DNA of 64,000 nucleotides, taken from NCBI RefSeq assembly GCF_004761865.1, contig NZ_SJDM01000002.1, positions 166,522-230,521 on the forward strand, written 5' to 3'. Below the pieces are notes generated by a model. The model saw nothing but the letters and a program-made list of their open reading frames with translations, made no database searches and was not told where the DNA came from. Within the stretch, counting starts at the first letter, position 1. Each line of letters opens with the position of its first letter. Below, one piece after another: positions 24,402 to 35,587 of this stretch. The position numbers and the translations under genes were made by a program. This stretch comes from Crenalkalicoccus roseus. Lineage in GTDB: Bacteria; Pseudomonadota; Alphaproteobacteria; Acetobacterales; Acetobacteraceae.

Positions 24402-26072
24402 ATGTTGCGCCTGACCGAGCTTCGCCTGCCGCTGGACCATCCGCCCGAGGCGCTGCGCGCCGCCGTGCTGCGCCGCCTCGGCCTGCGCGACGAGGACCTG
24501 CTCGGCCTCACCGTCTTCCGCCGCGGCCACGACGCGCGCAACCCTCGCGCGATCATGCTGGTCTACACGCTCGACCTCGCGCTGCGGAACGAGGCGGCGG
24601 TGCTGCGGCGCCACGCCGGCGACCGCCACCTCTCCCCCGCCCCCGACACGCGCTACCGCCACGTTGCCCGCGCCCCGGAGGGGCTGGCGCGCCGCCCGGT
24701 GGTGATCGGCTGCGGCCCCTGCGGGCTGATGGCGGCGCTGATCCTGGCCGAGATGGGCTTCCGCCCGCTCCTGCTCGAGCGCGGGAAGATCGTGCGCGAG
24801 CGCACCAAGGACACCTGGGGCCTGTGGCGGCGCGGCGTGCTCGAGCCGGAGAGCAACGTGCAGTTCGGGGAGGGCGGCGCGGGGCTGTTCTCCGACGGCA
24901 AGCTCTATTCCGGCATCAAGGATCCGCGGCATTACGGCCGCAAGGTGCTGACGGAGTTCGTGCGCTGCGGCGCGCCGGAGGAGATCCTCTTCGTCTCCAG
25001 GCCGCATGTCGGCACCTTCCGCCTGGTGACGGTGGTGGAGGGGCTGCGCGAGACGATCGAGCGGCTGGGCGGGGAATACCGCTTCGGCGCCAGGGTCACC
25101 GACCTGCTGGTGGAGGAGGACGCCTCCGGCACCCGCCATGTGCGCGGCGTGGCGCTCGCCGATGGCGAGGTCATCGCCGCCGACCGGGTGATCCTCGCCG
25201 TCGGCCATTCGGCGCGCGACACCTTCGCCATGCTGCGCGACCGCGGCGTGTTCCTGGAGCCCAAGCCCTTCTCCATCGGCGTGCGCATCGAGCACCCGCA
25301 GGGCATGATCGACCGCGCGCGCTTCGGCCCGAACGCCGGCCACCCCCTGCTCGGCGCGGCGGACTACAAGCTGGTGCACCACGATGCGGACGGGCGCGGC
25401 GTCTACAGCTTCTGCATGTGCCCGGGCGGGACGGTGGTGGCGGCGACGAGCGAGCCCGGACGCGTCGTCACCAACGGCATGAGCCAGTATTCGCGCGCCG
25501 AGCGCAACGCCAATGCCGGCCTCGTCGTCGGCATCTCGCCCGCGGACTATCCGGGCGACGTGCTGGCCGGCATCGCCTTCCAGCGCCGCTGGGAGAGCGC
25601 GGCCTTCGCGGCGGGCGGAGGCGGCTACCGCGCCCCGGCGCAGCGCGTCGGCGACTTCCTGGCCGGGCGGGCGAGCACGGATCTCGGCGAGGTGGTGCCG
25701 AGCTACCGCCCCGGCGTGACGCCGGCCGACCTCGCAGCCTGCCTGCCCGACTACGCGGTGGCGGCGATGCGCCGGGCGATCCTCGCCTTCGACCGGCAGA
25801 TCCCGGGCTTCGCGCGCGCGGATGCGGTGATGACCGGCGTCGAGACGCGCACCAGCAGCCCGGTGCGGATCCGCCGCGGCCCCGACTTCCAGAGCGTCAA
25901 CACGCGCGGCCTGTATCCGGCCGGGGAGGGGGCGGGCTATGCCGGCGGCATCCTCTCCGCCGCAGTGGACGGCATCCGGGTGGCGGAGGCGCTGGCGCTG
26001 CACCTGACGGGGCAGGAGGTGCCGCGGGAGATGATGAGCCGAGGCGCCGGGGTGGCGCTGGCCTACGGATAG
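24402..26072 (+). CDS. FAD-dependent dehydrogenase-like protein (COG2509 type)
   Basis: A 556-residue flavoprotein. After an N-terminal domain of about 95 residues comes the dinucleotide motif VVIGCGPCGLMAALILAEMG (about 100-120), then ESNVQFGEGGAGLFSDGKL, a second nucleotide-associated stretch VILAVGHSARDTFAML, and a C-terminal FAD motif around GLYPAGEGAGYAGGILSAA. The whole matches the uncharacterised NAD(P)/FAD-dependent dehydrogenase family whose reaction is not established. The ATG at 24402 gives the family-typical N-terminus (LRLTELRLPLDH). It is monocistronic and convergent with the sigma-factor gene. Confidence 0.82.
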   Translation: MLRLTELRLPLDHPPEALRAAVLRRLGLRDEDLLGLTVFRRGHDARNPRAIMLVYTLDLALRNEAAVLRRHAGDRHLSPAPDTRYRHVARAPEGLARRPVVIGCGPCGLMAALILAEMGFRPLLLERGKIVRERTKDTWGLWRRGVLEPESNVQFGEGGAGLFSDGKLYSGIKDPRHYGRKVLTEFVRCGAPEEILFVSRPHVGTFRLVTVVEGLRETIERLGGEYRFGARVTDLLVEEDASGTRHVRGVALADGEVIAADRVILAVGHSARDTFAMLRDRGVFLEPKPFSIGVRIEHPQGMIDRARFGPNAGHPLLGAADYKLVHHDADGRGVYSFCMCPGGTVVAATSEPGRVVTNGMSQYSRAERNANAGLVVGISPADYPGDVLAGIAFQRRWESAAFAAGGGGYRAPAQRVGDFLAGRASTDLGEVVPSYRPGVTPADLAACLPDYAVAAMRRAILAFDRQIPGFARADAVMTGVETRTSSPVRIRRGPDFQSVNTRGLYPAGEGAGYAGGILSAAVDGIRVAEALALHLTGQEVPREMMSRGAGVALAYG

Positions 26073-26076
26073 GGAA

Positions 26077-26103
26077 GGCCCGGATGCGCGCGGCATCCGG
26101 GCC
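26077..26103. terminator. Bidirectional terminator between FAD oxidoreductase and rpoD genes
   Basis: A perfect 11-bp stem GGCCCGGATGC / GCATCCGGGCC (26077-26087, 26093-26103) with a 5-nt loop lies five bases after one stop codon and 24 bases beyond the convergent one, so it can end both transcripts. Confidence 0.75.
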
Positions 26104-26126
26104 CCGGCCTCGGGGTGGGCTGGCGG

Positions 26127-27977
<1,851 letters not shown>

Positions 27978-28319
27978 GTGCGCCCTGCTCACTCTTTATC
28001 AATGCGGACCTGCCGGGCCGCGGCGGCGCCGCGGGCCCGGTCCGGTCCCTCCATCCATGCTGCCCCGGCACCCGGCCCCGCCCTCCGCAACGCCGGCCAA
28101 CCCGCACGCTTGCGCGGCAGGCCTCAGGGCCGGACGGCTCCGGGTCAGGAAGGTGCCCCCCTCGGGGCGATCGCCGATATAGGAAATCCTGGTTCCGGCT
28201 AACACCCCAAATCCTGGCAACCCTCCGTTGCGCGCCCACGGAGGCTGTGCCGGCTCGGACGGAGGCGGCGCCGCGCGCCGTCCGGCGCCGCCTGTCTTGC
28301 GCAAGGGAGGATCAGCAGA
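27978..28319. other. Long intergenic leader region upstream of rpoD
   Basis: This 342-bp stretch holds the promoter region of the minus-strand sigma gene and the end of the minus-strand cyclase-type gene's downstream sequence. A TATATC -10-like word lies near 28176-28181 on the minus strand, and the 9-mer AAATCCTGG is repeated at 28184-28192 and 28209-28217. No gene or clear terminator is seen. Confidence 0.4.
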
Positions 28320-29327
28320 TCACCTTATCGCCACAGGGTTGATGATCGCCTGCACCGCGCCGCGGTAGAGGGGCTGACCGAGCACGAACATGAACTCCGT
28401 CACCCCGTCGCGGACCAGCCCGCGCGTATCCAGGTTCTCGAGGATGTAGATGCCGTTGCGCGCGAGCAGCACTTGATGCCCTTCCCACAGCACGGAGGGG
28501 TTGCGGAACGGCACCGCCTCCACGCCCCAGGTGTCGGCGCCCACCGCCACCGGCTGCAGCGAGGCGAGGAAGGCGGCGCCCTCGCCGTCTATGCCCGGCT
28601 CCTCGGCGCCGAAGCGCTGCGCGTCCTCGTCGAGCACGGAGAGCCAGCCGGTGTGCAGCACCACCACGTCGCCCGGCGTCACCTGCACGTTCTGCTGCTG
28701 CATGGCGGTGCGCAGCTCCTCGGCGGTCACCAGCTCGCCGCCCTCGAGCCGGGGCTTGTTCCTGAACCGCGCCAGGTCGATCAGCACGCCGCGGGTGACG
28801 ATGGGCGGGATCTTCTCGATGCCGAGCTTGGTCACGCCGGTGACCCGGACGAAGTCGCCGGCGCGGTTGCCGTTGTAGAAGACGTTGTCGATGCCGAGAT
28901 GGGCGAGCCCGTCTATCTGGGTGCCGACGCCGAGCCAGCCGGTGATCATGTCGTCCACATAGCTTACCCGGTTCTCGGAGGGGACGACGGCGCCGCCATA
29001 CTGGTTCGGCATCAGGATGGTGACGGCGAGGTTGCGCGGCGGGTAGGCGGGCGTGTCGCGCCCGACGACGATGCCCATGCGCCAGGTCCGGCCCTCGCGG
29101 ACGAGTTGCGCGGCCTGCTGCACCTTCTGCGGCGTCAGCAGGTTGGCGGCGCCGATCTCGTCCTGCGGCCCCCAGCGGGAGGGGAACCAGTTCTGCTGGC
29201 CCGCGGCCGCCGCGCCCGCGGGTGCTGCCTGCTGCGCCTGCGCCGGGGTCGCCCGGAGGCCGAGCTGCACCGCCGCGCAGCCGCCGCAGATGCCGCCCAG
29301 GAGATGCCGTCGGGATAGCGTGTGCAT
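28320..29327 (-). CDS. exported cyclase-family protein
   Basis: A 335-residue protein with a twin-arginine-style signal (SRRHLLGGICGGCAAVQLG, cleavage near ATPAQA) and a cyclase/kynurenine-formamidase-like domain. The metal motif of this family (GTHxDxxxH) appears as VGTQIDGLAHLGI, the form seen in its longer members, and GDVVVLHTGWL is the second conserved strand. Members hydrolyse cyclic amides or esters. The ATG at 29327 follows a GGAGGAAG site. Export suggests a periplasmic activity; the substrate is unknown. Confidence 0.8.
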   Translation of the reverse strand: MHTLSRRHLLGGICGGCAAVQLGLRATPAQAQQAAPAGAAAAGQQNWFPSRWGPQDEIGAANLLTPQKVQQAAQLVREGRTWRMGIVVGRDTPAYPPRNLAVTILMPNQYGGAVVPSENRVSYVDDMITGWLGVGTQIDGLAHLGIDNVFYNGNRAGDFVRVTGVTKLGIEKIPPIVTRGVLIDLARFRNKPRLEGGELVTAEELRTAMQQQNVQVTPGDVVVLHTGWLSVLDEDAQRFGAEEPGIDGEGAAFLASLQPVAVGADTWGVEAVPFRNPSVLWEGHQVLLARNGIYILENLDTRGLVRDGVTEFMFVLGQPLYRGAVQAIINPVAIR

Positions 29328-29442
29328 GGGTCTTCCTCCCGCAGGCCGGCCGCCGCGAGGGGGGGCCGCCGCGGCGGCGATCCTGGCCGAGCGGGGCGCG
29401 CGGCGGCGATCAACATTGCGCAGGCCGCGCGTGCGAGGCGCG

Positions 29443-29531
29443 GGAGGTTCCGCGCGGGCGCGGGGCGCGGCCCTTTCCACTTCTCGCCGAATGCCGCGAG
29501 GCCGGAGGTTCCGCGCGGGCGCGGGGCGCGG
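29443..29531. repeat. 28-bp perfect direct repeat, two copies 61 bp apart
   Basis: Bases 29443-29470 and 29504-29531 are identical, beginning GGAGGTTCCGCG and ending GGCGCGG, and a few bases of left flank (GCGAGGC) are shared as well. They lie between the divergent cyclase-type and dienelactone-hydrolase-like genes. Confidence 0.8.
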
Positions 29532-29543
29532 TAGGGCGGGGGG

Positions 29544-30392
29544 ATGACCGGACGCCTCCTCCGCCTCGCCGCGCTGCTGCTTCCGCTCCTCCTGCCGGCC
29601 GCACCGCCGCGGGCGGCGGAGGCGGTCCTCCTGCCGGGGCCGGGGGGCGTGACGTTGCGCGGCCTGCTGGTGCTCCCGGAGGATGGCCGGCCGGGCATTC
29701 CGGTCGTCGCGCTGCATGGCTGCGCCGGGCTGGGAGGCCCCGCGGCGGAGCCGCGCCTGCCGCCGCGGGAGCGGGACTGGGCGGCACGCCTCGCGGCGCG
29801 CGGCCACCCCGTGCTGTTCCCGGACAGCTTCGGCAGCCGCGGCGTGGCGGAAACCTGCCGCGGCGGCGAGCGCGGCCTCCGCCCCGAGACCCTGCGGCGG
29901 GAGGACGCCCTCGCCGCCGCCGCCTGGGCCGCGGCGCAGCCCTGGGCGGCGCCGGGGGCGGGCGTGTTCCTGCTCGGATGGTCGCACGGCGCCAGCACGG
30001 CGCTGGCGGCGGCCGGGGCGCCCGTGCCGCCGGGGCTGATCCGCGCCGCCGTCGCTCTCTACCCCGGCTGCCGGCGCGCGGGGCAGGCGCTGCCGGAATG
30101 GCGCCCGGCCGTGCCGGTGCTGATGCTGCTCGGCGAGGCGGACGAATGGACGCCCAGCGCCCCCTGCCGGGACCTGGCGGCGCGGGCGGGGGCGGGGGTG
30201 ACGGTCATCGCCTATCCCGGCGCGCATCATGGCTTCGACCAGCCGGGAATGCCGCTCAGGGAACTGCGCGGCCTCGCCCAGGCGCCCGGGGGTGTCGCGC
30301 GGATGGGGACGGACCCGGCGGCGCGGCAGGACGCGCTGCGGCGGGTGCCGGCCTTCCTCGCCCGGCACGGCGCGCCGGCGCACAAGGAATAG
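29544..30392 (+). CDS. exported dienelactone hydrolase-like alpha/beta hydrolase
   Basis: A 282-residue protein with an N-terminal hydrophobic signal (LLRLAALLLPLLLPAAPPRAA) and an alpha/beta-hydrolase fold. The oxyanion strand is VVALHGCAGLGG, the nucleophile Ser is in LGWSHGAST, the acid is in LLGEADEW and the His in GAHHGFD. It has the dienelactone hydrolase layout, but those enzymes typically use Cys; the Ser here points to an esterase or peptidase-like role in the periplasm. A 28-bp repeat precedes it and a hairpin follows. Confidence 0.78.
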   Translation: MTGRLLRLAALLLPLLLPAAPPRAAEAVLLPGPGGVTLRGLLVLPEDGRPGIPVVALHGCAGLGGPAAEPRLPPRERDWAARLAARGHPVLFPDSFGSRGVAETCRGGERGLRPETLRREDALAAAAWAAAQPWAAPGAGVFLLGWSHGASTALAAAGAPVPPGLIRAAVALYPGCRRAGQALPEWRPAVPVLMLLGEADEWTPSAPCRDLAARAGAGVTVIAYPGAHHGFDQPGMPLRELRGLAQAPGGVARMGTDPAARQDALRRVPAFLARHGAPAHKE

Positions 30393-30414
30393 GGGCGCGG
30401 CGTTCCGGCGCCCC
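30392..30414 (+). terminator. Possible terminator hairpin
   Basis: A 7-bp stem GGGGCGC / GCGCCCC (30392-30398, 30408-30414) starts at the stop codon of the hydrolase gene and lies 24 bp before rpiB. There is no T-tract. Confidence 0.4.
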
Positions 30415-30437
30415 ACCTTCCATGGTAGTGCAGCGCC

Positions 30438-30905
30438 ATGGAGACCACCCCCCTGACCATCGCCATCGGGAGCGACCACGCCGGCCTGCCGCTCAAGCGC
30501 GTGCTGGCCGAGGCGCTGGCGGCCGAGGGCCACCGCCTGCTCGACTTCGGCACCGACGCGCCCGAGAGCGTGGACTACCCGGACTACGCCCACCGCGTGG
30601 CGGAGGCCGTGGCCGGGGGCCGCGCCCGCTTCGGCGTGCTGGTCTGCGGCAGCGGCATCGGCATGGCCATCGCCGCCAACCGCCACCCCGCGATCCGCGC
30701 CGCCGTGCTGCACGACAGCACCGAGGCGCGCCTCACCCGCGCGCACAACGACGCCAACATCGCCGCCTTCGGCGCCCGGCTCACCGGGCCGGAGGTGGCG
30801 CTGGACGCGCTGCGCGCCTTCCTCGCCACGCCATATGAGGGCGGCCGGCACGACCGGCGCCTCGCCAAGCTGACGCCGCCGCAGGCGGGAGGAGCCACGC
30901 CGTGA
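30438..30905 (+). CDS. rpiB: ribose-5-phosphate isomerase B
   Basis: A 155-residue RpiB/LacAB-family isomerase interconverting ribose 5-phosphate and ribulose 5-phosphate in the pentose phosphate pathway. Recognised by the N-terminal [14 protein letters not shown], the catalytic-Cys motif [14 protein letters not shown] and the His-bearing [13 protein letters not shown]. The stop overlaps the glyA GTG by 4 nt (GTGA). The rpiB-glyA-nrdR-rib order is a well-known alphaproteobacterial arrangement. Ribulose 5-phosphate is a precursor of the RibB reaction, and the ribB-domain gene is encoded a few genes downstream. Confidence 0.92.
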   Translation: METTPLTIAIGSDHAGLPLKRVLAEALAAEGHRLLDFGTDAPESVDYPDYAHRVAEAVAGGRARFGVLVCGSGIGMAIAANRHPAIRAAVLHDSTEARLTRAHNDANIAAFGARLTGPEVALDALRAFLATPYEGGRHDRRLAKLTPPQAGGATP

Positions 30906-32206
30906 ACGACATCGCCGCCCGCCCCGCCGGGGACGGCTTCTTCGCCGCCCCCCTCGCCGAGGCCGATCCCGAGATCGCCGACGCCATCGGGCGGGAGCTG
31001 GCCCGCCAGCAGGACGGAATCGAGCTGATCGCCTCCGAGAACATCGTCTCCCGCGCCGTGCTGGAGGCGCAGGGGAGCGTGCTGACCAACAAGTACGCCG
31101 AGGGCTATCCGGGGCGACGCTACTACGGCGGCTGCGAGTTCGTGGACGTGGCGGAGCGGCTGGCGATCGAGCGCGCCTGCCGCCTGTTCGGCTGCGGCTT
31201 CGCCAACGTCCAGCCGCATTCCGGCGCGCAGGCCAACCAGGCGGTGTTCCTCGCCCTGCTGCAGCCCGGCGATTCCTTCATGGGCCTCGACCTCGCCGCC
31301 GGCGGGCACCTGACGCACGGCTCGCTCGCCAACCTCTCCGGCAAGTGGTTCCGCCCCGTGCCCTACACGGTGCGGCGCGAGGACCAGAGGATCGACATGG
31401 AGGAGGTGGCCCGCATCGCGCGGGAGAGCCGGCCGAAGCTGATCATCGCCGGCGGCAGCGCCTATGCGAGGCACTGGGACTTCGCCCGCTTCCGCGCCAT
31501 CGCCGACGAGGTCGGCGCCTTCTTCATGGTGGACATGGCGCATTTCGCCGGCCTCGTCGCCGGCGGCGCGCACCCCTCTCCCTTCCCGCACGCCCACGTG
31601 GTCACCACCACCACGCACAAGACCCTGCGCGGCCCGCGCGGCGGCATGATCCTGACCGACGACGAGGCGCTGGCGAAGCGCATCAACTCCGCGGTCTTCC
31701 CGGGCCTGCAGGGCGGGCCCCTGATGCATGTGATCGCCGCCAAGGCGGTCGCCTTCGGCGAGGCGCTGCGCCCCGAATTCCGCGCCTATGCCCGCCAGGT
31801 GGTCGCCAACGCCCGCGCGCTGGCCGAGGCGCTGCGCGCCCAGGGGCTCGACCTCGTCACCGGGGGGACGGACAACCACCTGCTGCTCGTGGACCTGCGG
31901 CCGAAGCGGGTCACCGGCAAGGCAGCGGAGGGGGCGCTGAACCGCGCTCACCTCACCTGCAACAAGAACGCCATTCCCTTCGACCCGGAGAAGCCGATGG
32001 TCACCTCCGGCATCCGCCTCGGCACGCCGGCAGCGACCACCCGCGGCTTCGGCGAGGCGGAGTTCCGCGAGGTCGGGGCGCTGATCGGGGAGGTGCTGGA
32101 CGGGCTCGCCCGCGCCAACGCCGCCGAGGGCAACACGGCGGCGGAGGAGGGGGTGAGGGCTCGCGTCCTCGACCTCTGCCGCCGCTTCCCGATTTACCGG
32201 GGCTGA
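30902..32206 (+). CDS. glyA: serine hydroxymethyltransferase
   Basis: A 434-residue PLP enzyme converting serine and tetrahydrofolate to glycine and methylene-tetrahydrofolate. [20 protein letters not shown] and [14 protein letters not shown] mark the N-terminus, [13 protein letters not shown] the cofactor Asp, and [16 protein letters not shown] the PLP-lysine. Length is normal. It begins with a GTG coupled to rpiB; 33 bp with a GGAGGGGAGGG site separate it from nrdR. Confidence 0.96.
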   Translation: MNDIAARPAGDGFFAAPLAEADPEIADAIGRELARQQDGIELIASENIVSRAVLEAQGSVLTNKYAEGYPGRRYYGGCEFVDVAERLAIERACRLFGCGFANVQPHSGAQANQAVFLALLQPGDSFMGLDLAAGGHLTHGSLANLSGKWFRPVPYTVRREDQRIDMEEVARIARESRPKLIIAGGSAYARHWDFARFRAIADEVGAFFMVDMAHFAGLVAGGAHPSPFPHAHVVTTTTHKTLRGPRGGMILTDDEALAKRINSAVFPGLQGGPLMHVIAAKAVAFGEALRPEFRAYARQVVANARALAEALRAQGLDLVTGGTDNHLLLVDLRPKRVTGKAAEGALNRAHLTCNKNAIPFDPEKPMVTSGIRLGTPAATTRGFGEAEFREVGALIGEVLDGLARANAAEGNTAAEEGVRARVLDLCRRFPIYRG

Positions 32207-32239
32207 GCCCCGAGGGGCGGGGAGGGGAGGGAACAGGCG

Positions 32240-32692
32240 GTGAAATGCCCCTATTGCGGCAAGGACGACACCCAGGTGAAGGACAGCCGCCCCGCCGAGG
32301 ACGGGGCGGCGATCCGCCGCCGCCGCTCCTGCCCCGCCTGCGGCGCCCGCTTCACCACCTTCGAGCGCGTGCAGCTCCGCGAGCTGACGGTGGTGAAGGC
32401 GGATGGCCGCCGCGTGCCCTTCGACCGCGAGAAGCTCGCCCGCTCGATCCGCGTGGCGCTGCGCAAGCGCCCGGTGGACGAGGACCGCATCGAGCGTCTC
32501 GTCAACGGCATCCAGCGCCGGCTGGAGACCGAGGCGGAGACCGAGGTCACCTCCCGCCAGATCGGCGAGATCGTGATGGAGACGCTGAAGGGGGTGGACC
32601 AGGTCGGCTATGTCCGCTTCGCCAGCGTCTACCGCAACTTCAACGAGGCGCGGGACTTCCGCGCCTTCCTGGGCGAGCTCGATGAGACCTGA
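32240..32692 (+). CDS. nrdR: transcriptional repressor NrdR
   Basis: A 150-residue ribonucleotide-reductase repressor. The N-terminal zinc ribbon uses CPYCGKDD and CPACGARF, and an ATP-cone follows from about residue 47 ([15 protein letters not shown]). It senses ATP/dATP and represses nrd operons by binding NrdR boxes. It starts with GTG after a GGGAGGG site. Its place between glyA and ribD is conserved in alphaproteobacteria. Confidence 0.94.
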   Translation: MKCPYCGKDDTQVKDSRPAEDGAAIRRRRSCPACGARFTTFERVQLRELTVVKADGRRVPFDREKLARSIRVALRKRPVDEDRIERLVNGIQRRLETEAETEVTSRQIGEIVMETLKGVDQVGYVRFASVYRNFNEARDFRAFLGELDET

Positions 32693-32721
32693 GCGGCCCG
32701 CCGCGGCCGCGCGCGGCTAGC

Positions 32722-33849
32722 ATGGCCTCCGAGGAGGACCGCGCCCATATGCGGGCGGCGCTGGCGCTCGCCCGCCGCGGCCTCGGCAACACCTGGCCCA
32801 ACCCCTCGGTCGGCTGCGTCATCGTCCGCGACGGGCGGGTGGTCGGGCGCGGCTGGACCTGCCCGGGCGGGCGCCCGCACGCCGAGGCGGAGGCGCTGGC
32901 CCGGGCGGGGGAGGCGGCGCGCGGCGCCACCGCCTATGTCACGCTCGAGCCCTGCTCCCACTGGGGGCGCACGCCCCCCTGCTGCGAGGCGCTGGTCCGC
33001 GCCGGGGTGCACCGCGTGGTGGTGGCCGCCCGCGACCCTGACCCGCGGGTGGATGGGCGCGGCCTCGCCCGGCTGCGCGAGGCGGGGGTGATCGTCGAGC
33101 TCGGGCTGATGGAGGAGGAGGCGCGGGCGCTGCATGCCGGCTTCGCGCGCCGCATCACTCGCGGCCTGCCCCTGGTCACGCTCAAGCTCGCCACCACCCT
33201 CGACGGCCGCATCGCCACCGCCGGCGGGGAGAGCCGCTGGATCACCGGCGAGGCGGCGCGGCGGGAAGCGCACGCGCTGCGCGCCCGCCACGACGCGGTG
33301 CTGGTCGGCTCCGGCACCGTCCTCGCCGATGATCCCGAGCTGACCTGCCGCATCCCCGGCATGGCGCGGGTGCCGCCGGCGCGGGTGGTGGCCGACGAAC
33401 GGCTGCGCACGCCCCTGACGGCGCGGCTGGTGCGCAGCGCGCGGGAGACGCCGACCTGGATCGCCACCGCCACCGGCCATCCCCCGCCCGTGCTCGCCCC
33501 CTACCAGGCGGCGGGGGTGGAGATCCTGCCGCTGCGCCGGGGGCGGGAGGGGCTGGAGATGGCGGCGCTGCTCGCCGCCCTGGCGCAGCGCGGCATCACC
33601 CGGGTGCTGGCCGAGGGGGGGGCGGGCATCGCCGCGGCGCTGCTGCGCGCGGGGCTGGTGGACCGGCTCGCCTGGTTCCACGCCCCCGGGGTGATGGGCG
33701 GCGACGGGCTGCCCGCCGTGCGGCCCTTGCCGCTTGCCTCGCTTTCCGCCATGCCCAGGTTCCGGAGGGTTGCCGCCCGGCCGCTGGGCGACGACGTGCT
33801 GACCGAGTTCGAGCGCGAGGACGAGCAGCCATGTTCACCGGAATCGTGA
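32722..33849 (+). CDS. ribD: bifunctional diaminohydroxyphosphoribosylaminopyrimidine deaminase/reductase
   Basis: A 375-residue two-domain enzyme for steps two and three of riboflavin synthesis. The deaminase half has HAEAEAL and EPCSHWGRTPPCCEAL with the zinc His and Cys residues; the reductase half has LATTLDGRIATAGGESRWI and VLAEGGAGIAAALL. The ATG at 32722 is the first good start after nrdR. The ribE ATG lies inside its last codons, giving a 19-bp overlap. Confidence 0.95.
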   Translation: MASEEDRAHMRAALALARRGLGNTWPNPSVGCVIVRDGRVVGRGWTCPGGRPHAEAEALARAGEAARGATAYVTLEPCSHWGRTPPCCEALVRAGVHRVVVAARDPDPRVDGRGLARLREAGVIVELGLMEEEARALHAGFARRITRGLPLVTLKLATTLDGRIATAGGESRWITGEAARREAHALRARHDAVLVGSGTVLADDPELTCRIPGMARVPPARVVADERLRTPLTARLVRSARETPTWIATATGHPPPVLAPYQAAGVEILPLRRGREGLEMAALLAALAQRGITRVLAEGGAGIAAALLRAGLVDRLAWFHAPGVMGGDGLPAVRPLPLASLSAMPRFRRVAARPLGDDVLTEFEREDEQPCSPES

Positions 33850-34442
33850 CCGATCTCGGAACGGTGCGGGAGGTGCAGCCGATCGGCGGCGGGCACGACA
33901 TGCGCCTCGTCATCGGCACCTCGCCCGGCTTCCTGGCCACGCCCCAGCCGGCCGCCATCGGCGCCTCCATCGCCTGCTCGGGCTGCTGCCTGACGGCGGT
34001 GGATCTCGGCGGGGACTGGTTCGCCGCGGACGCCTCGGCCGAGACGCTGTCGCGGACGACGCTCGGGCGGCTGCGCCCCGGCAGCCGGGTGAACCTCGAG
34101 CGCTCGCTCCGGCTCGGCGACGAACTCGGCGGGCACCTCGTCTCCGGCCATGTGGACGGGGTGGCCGAGGTGCTCTCGGCGGAGCCGGAGAACGCCTCGG
34201 TGCGCTGGCGCTTCCGCCTGCCGCCCGGCCTGTCGCGCTACGTCGCGGTGAAGGGCTCGATCGCCGTGGACGGCGTCTCGCTCACCGTGAACGAGGTTGA
34301 CGGGGACATCTTCGGCGTCAACATCATCCCTCATACCGCTGCCGTGACCACCTTCGGCACGCTGCAGCCGGGCGGGCTCGTGAACATCGAGATAGACATG
34401 CTGGCACGATATGTCGCCCGGCTGCGGGAGACGACCCCATGA
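33831..34442 (+). CDS. ribE: riboflavin synthase alpha subunit
   Basis: A 203-residue synthase with two lumazine-binding repeats. The first begins MFTGIVTDLGTV, the second near residue 100 with HLVSGHVDGVA; the end shows NIEIDMLARYVARL for trimer formation. It dismutates two 6,7-dimethyl-8-ribityllumazines to riboflavin. Coupled to ribD by a 19-bp overlap and to ribBX by an ATGA overlap. Confidence 0.95.
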   Translation: MFTGIVTDLGTVREVQPIGGGHDMRLVIGTSPGFLATPQPAAIGASIACSGCCLTAVDLGGDWFAADASAETLSRTTLGRLRPGSRVNLERSLRLGDELGGHLVSGHVDGVAEVLSAEPENASVRWRFRLPPGLSRYVAVKGSIAVDGVSLTVNEVDGDIFGVNIIPHTAAVTTFGTLQPGGLVNIEIDMLARYVARLRETTP

Positions 34443-35587
34443 GCGCGGGCTCCATGGCCGGAACGGCCCCCGGGAAGGTCAGCTTCTCCGAGTTCATCAG
34501 CCCGACCGAGGAGCTGATCGAGGAGGCGCGGCGCGGCCGCATGTTCATCCTGGTGGACGACGAGGACCGGGAGAACGAGGGCGACCTCGTGGTCCCGGCG
34601 CAGTTCGCCACGCCGGACGCCATCAACTTCATGGCCAAGCACGCGCGCGGCCTGATCTGCCTGGCGCTGACGCGCCACCGCGTGGAGCAGCTCGGCCTGC
34701 CGCTGATGGCCGCGGCCAACGGCACCCGCCACCAGACCGCCTTCACCGTCTCGATCGAGGCGCGGGACGGCGTCACCACCGGCATCTCCGCGGCCGACCG
34801 CGCGCACACCATCGCGGTCGCCATCAACCCGGAGATGGGGCGGGAGCACATCGTCACACCGGGCCACGTCTTCCCGCTGATGGCGCGCGAGGGCGGCACG
34901 CTGGTCCGCGCCGGGCACACCGAGGCGGCGGTGGACATCGCCCGCCTCGCCGGCCTCAACCCCTCGGGCGTGATCTGCGAGATCATGAACGACGACGGCA
35001 CCATGGCCCGGATGCCGGACCTCGTCGCCTTCGCCCAGCATCATGGCCTCAAGCTCGGCACCATCGCCGACCTGATCGCCTACCGCCGGCGGACCGAGCG
35101 GCTGGTGCGGCGCGTGGTGGAAGGGCACATCCACCACCGCATCGGCGGCGACTGGCGCCTCGTCGTCTACACCAACACGCTGGAATACGCCGAGCACCTG
35201 GCGCTGGTGAAGGGCGACGTCTCCGCCCCCGGCCCGGTGCACGTGCGCATGCACGCGGCGAACCTGATGCACGACATCGTCATGGGCGAGGGCACGCGCG
35301 ACCTGCACGCGGCGATGTCCATGATCGCCGAGGTGGGGCGCGGCGTCGTCGTCATCATCCGGGACTGGCGCCCCACCAACATGAGCGAGCAGATCCGCCG
35401 CGGCCGCGACAAGCGCGTCGCCCCGCCGGAGATCCGCGACTACGGCATCGGCGCGCAGATCCTGGCCGATCTCGGCGTGCGCGACATGGTGCGCATCTCC
35501 AACAACCCCCGCCCCGTGGTCGGCCTCGAGGGCTACGGGCTCCGGGTGGTGGAGAGCCGCCCGGTGACGCCGGAGGACTGGCAGTGA
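34439..35587 (+). CDS. ribB: 3,4-dihydroxy-2-butanone 4-phosphate synthase with degenerate GTP cyclohydrolase II domain (RibBX type)
   Basis: A 382-residue fusion. The N-terminal RibB half is intact (FILVDDEDRENEGDLV, the HARGLICLALT strand and VTPGHVFPL) and makes the four-carbon unit from ribulose 5-phosphate. The C-terminal RibA-like half keeps the fold, but the zinc-binding cysteines of GTP cyclohydrolase II are absent: the region expected to read as a Cys-rich motif is VHVRMHAANLMHDIV. This hybrid type is known in proteobacteria as RibBX, so a true ribA should be elsewhere. The start overlaps ribE by 4 nt and the stop overlaps ribH by 4 nt. Confidence 0.92.
   Translation: MSAGSMAGTAPGKVSFSEFISPTEELIEEARRGRMFILVDDEDRENEGDLVVPAQFATPDAINFMAKHARGLICLALTRHRVEQLGLPLMAAANGTRHQTAFTVSIEARDGVTTGISAADRAHTIAVAINPEMGREHIVTPGHVFPLMAREGGTLVRAGHTEAAVDIARLAGLNPSGVICEIMNDDGTMARMPDLVAFAQHHGLKLGTIADLIAYRRRTERLVRRVVEGHIHHRIGGDWRLVVYTNTLEYAEHLALVKGDVSAPGPVHVRMHAANLMHDIVMGEGTRDLHAAMSMIAEVGRGVVVIIRDWRPTNMSEQIRRGRDKRVAPPEIRDYGIGAQILADLGVRDMVRISNNPRPVVGLEGYGLRVVESRPVTPEDWQ

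Noticed and set aside
33831-33849. Frameshift between ribD and ribE
   Set aside because: The 19-bp overlap keeps both proteins full length with normal ends, so it is ordinary operon coupling.
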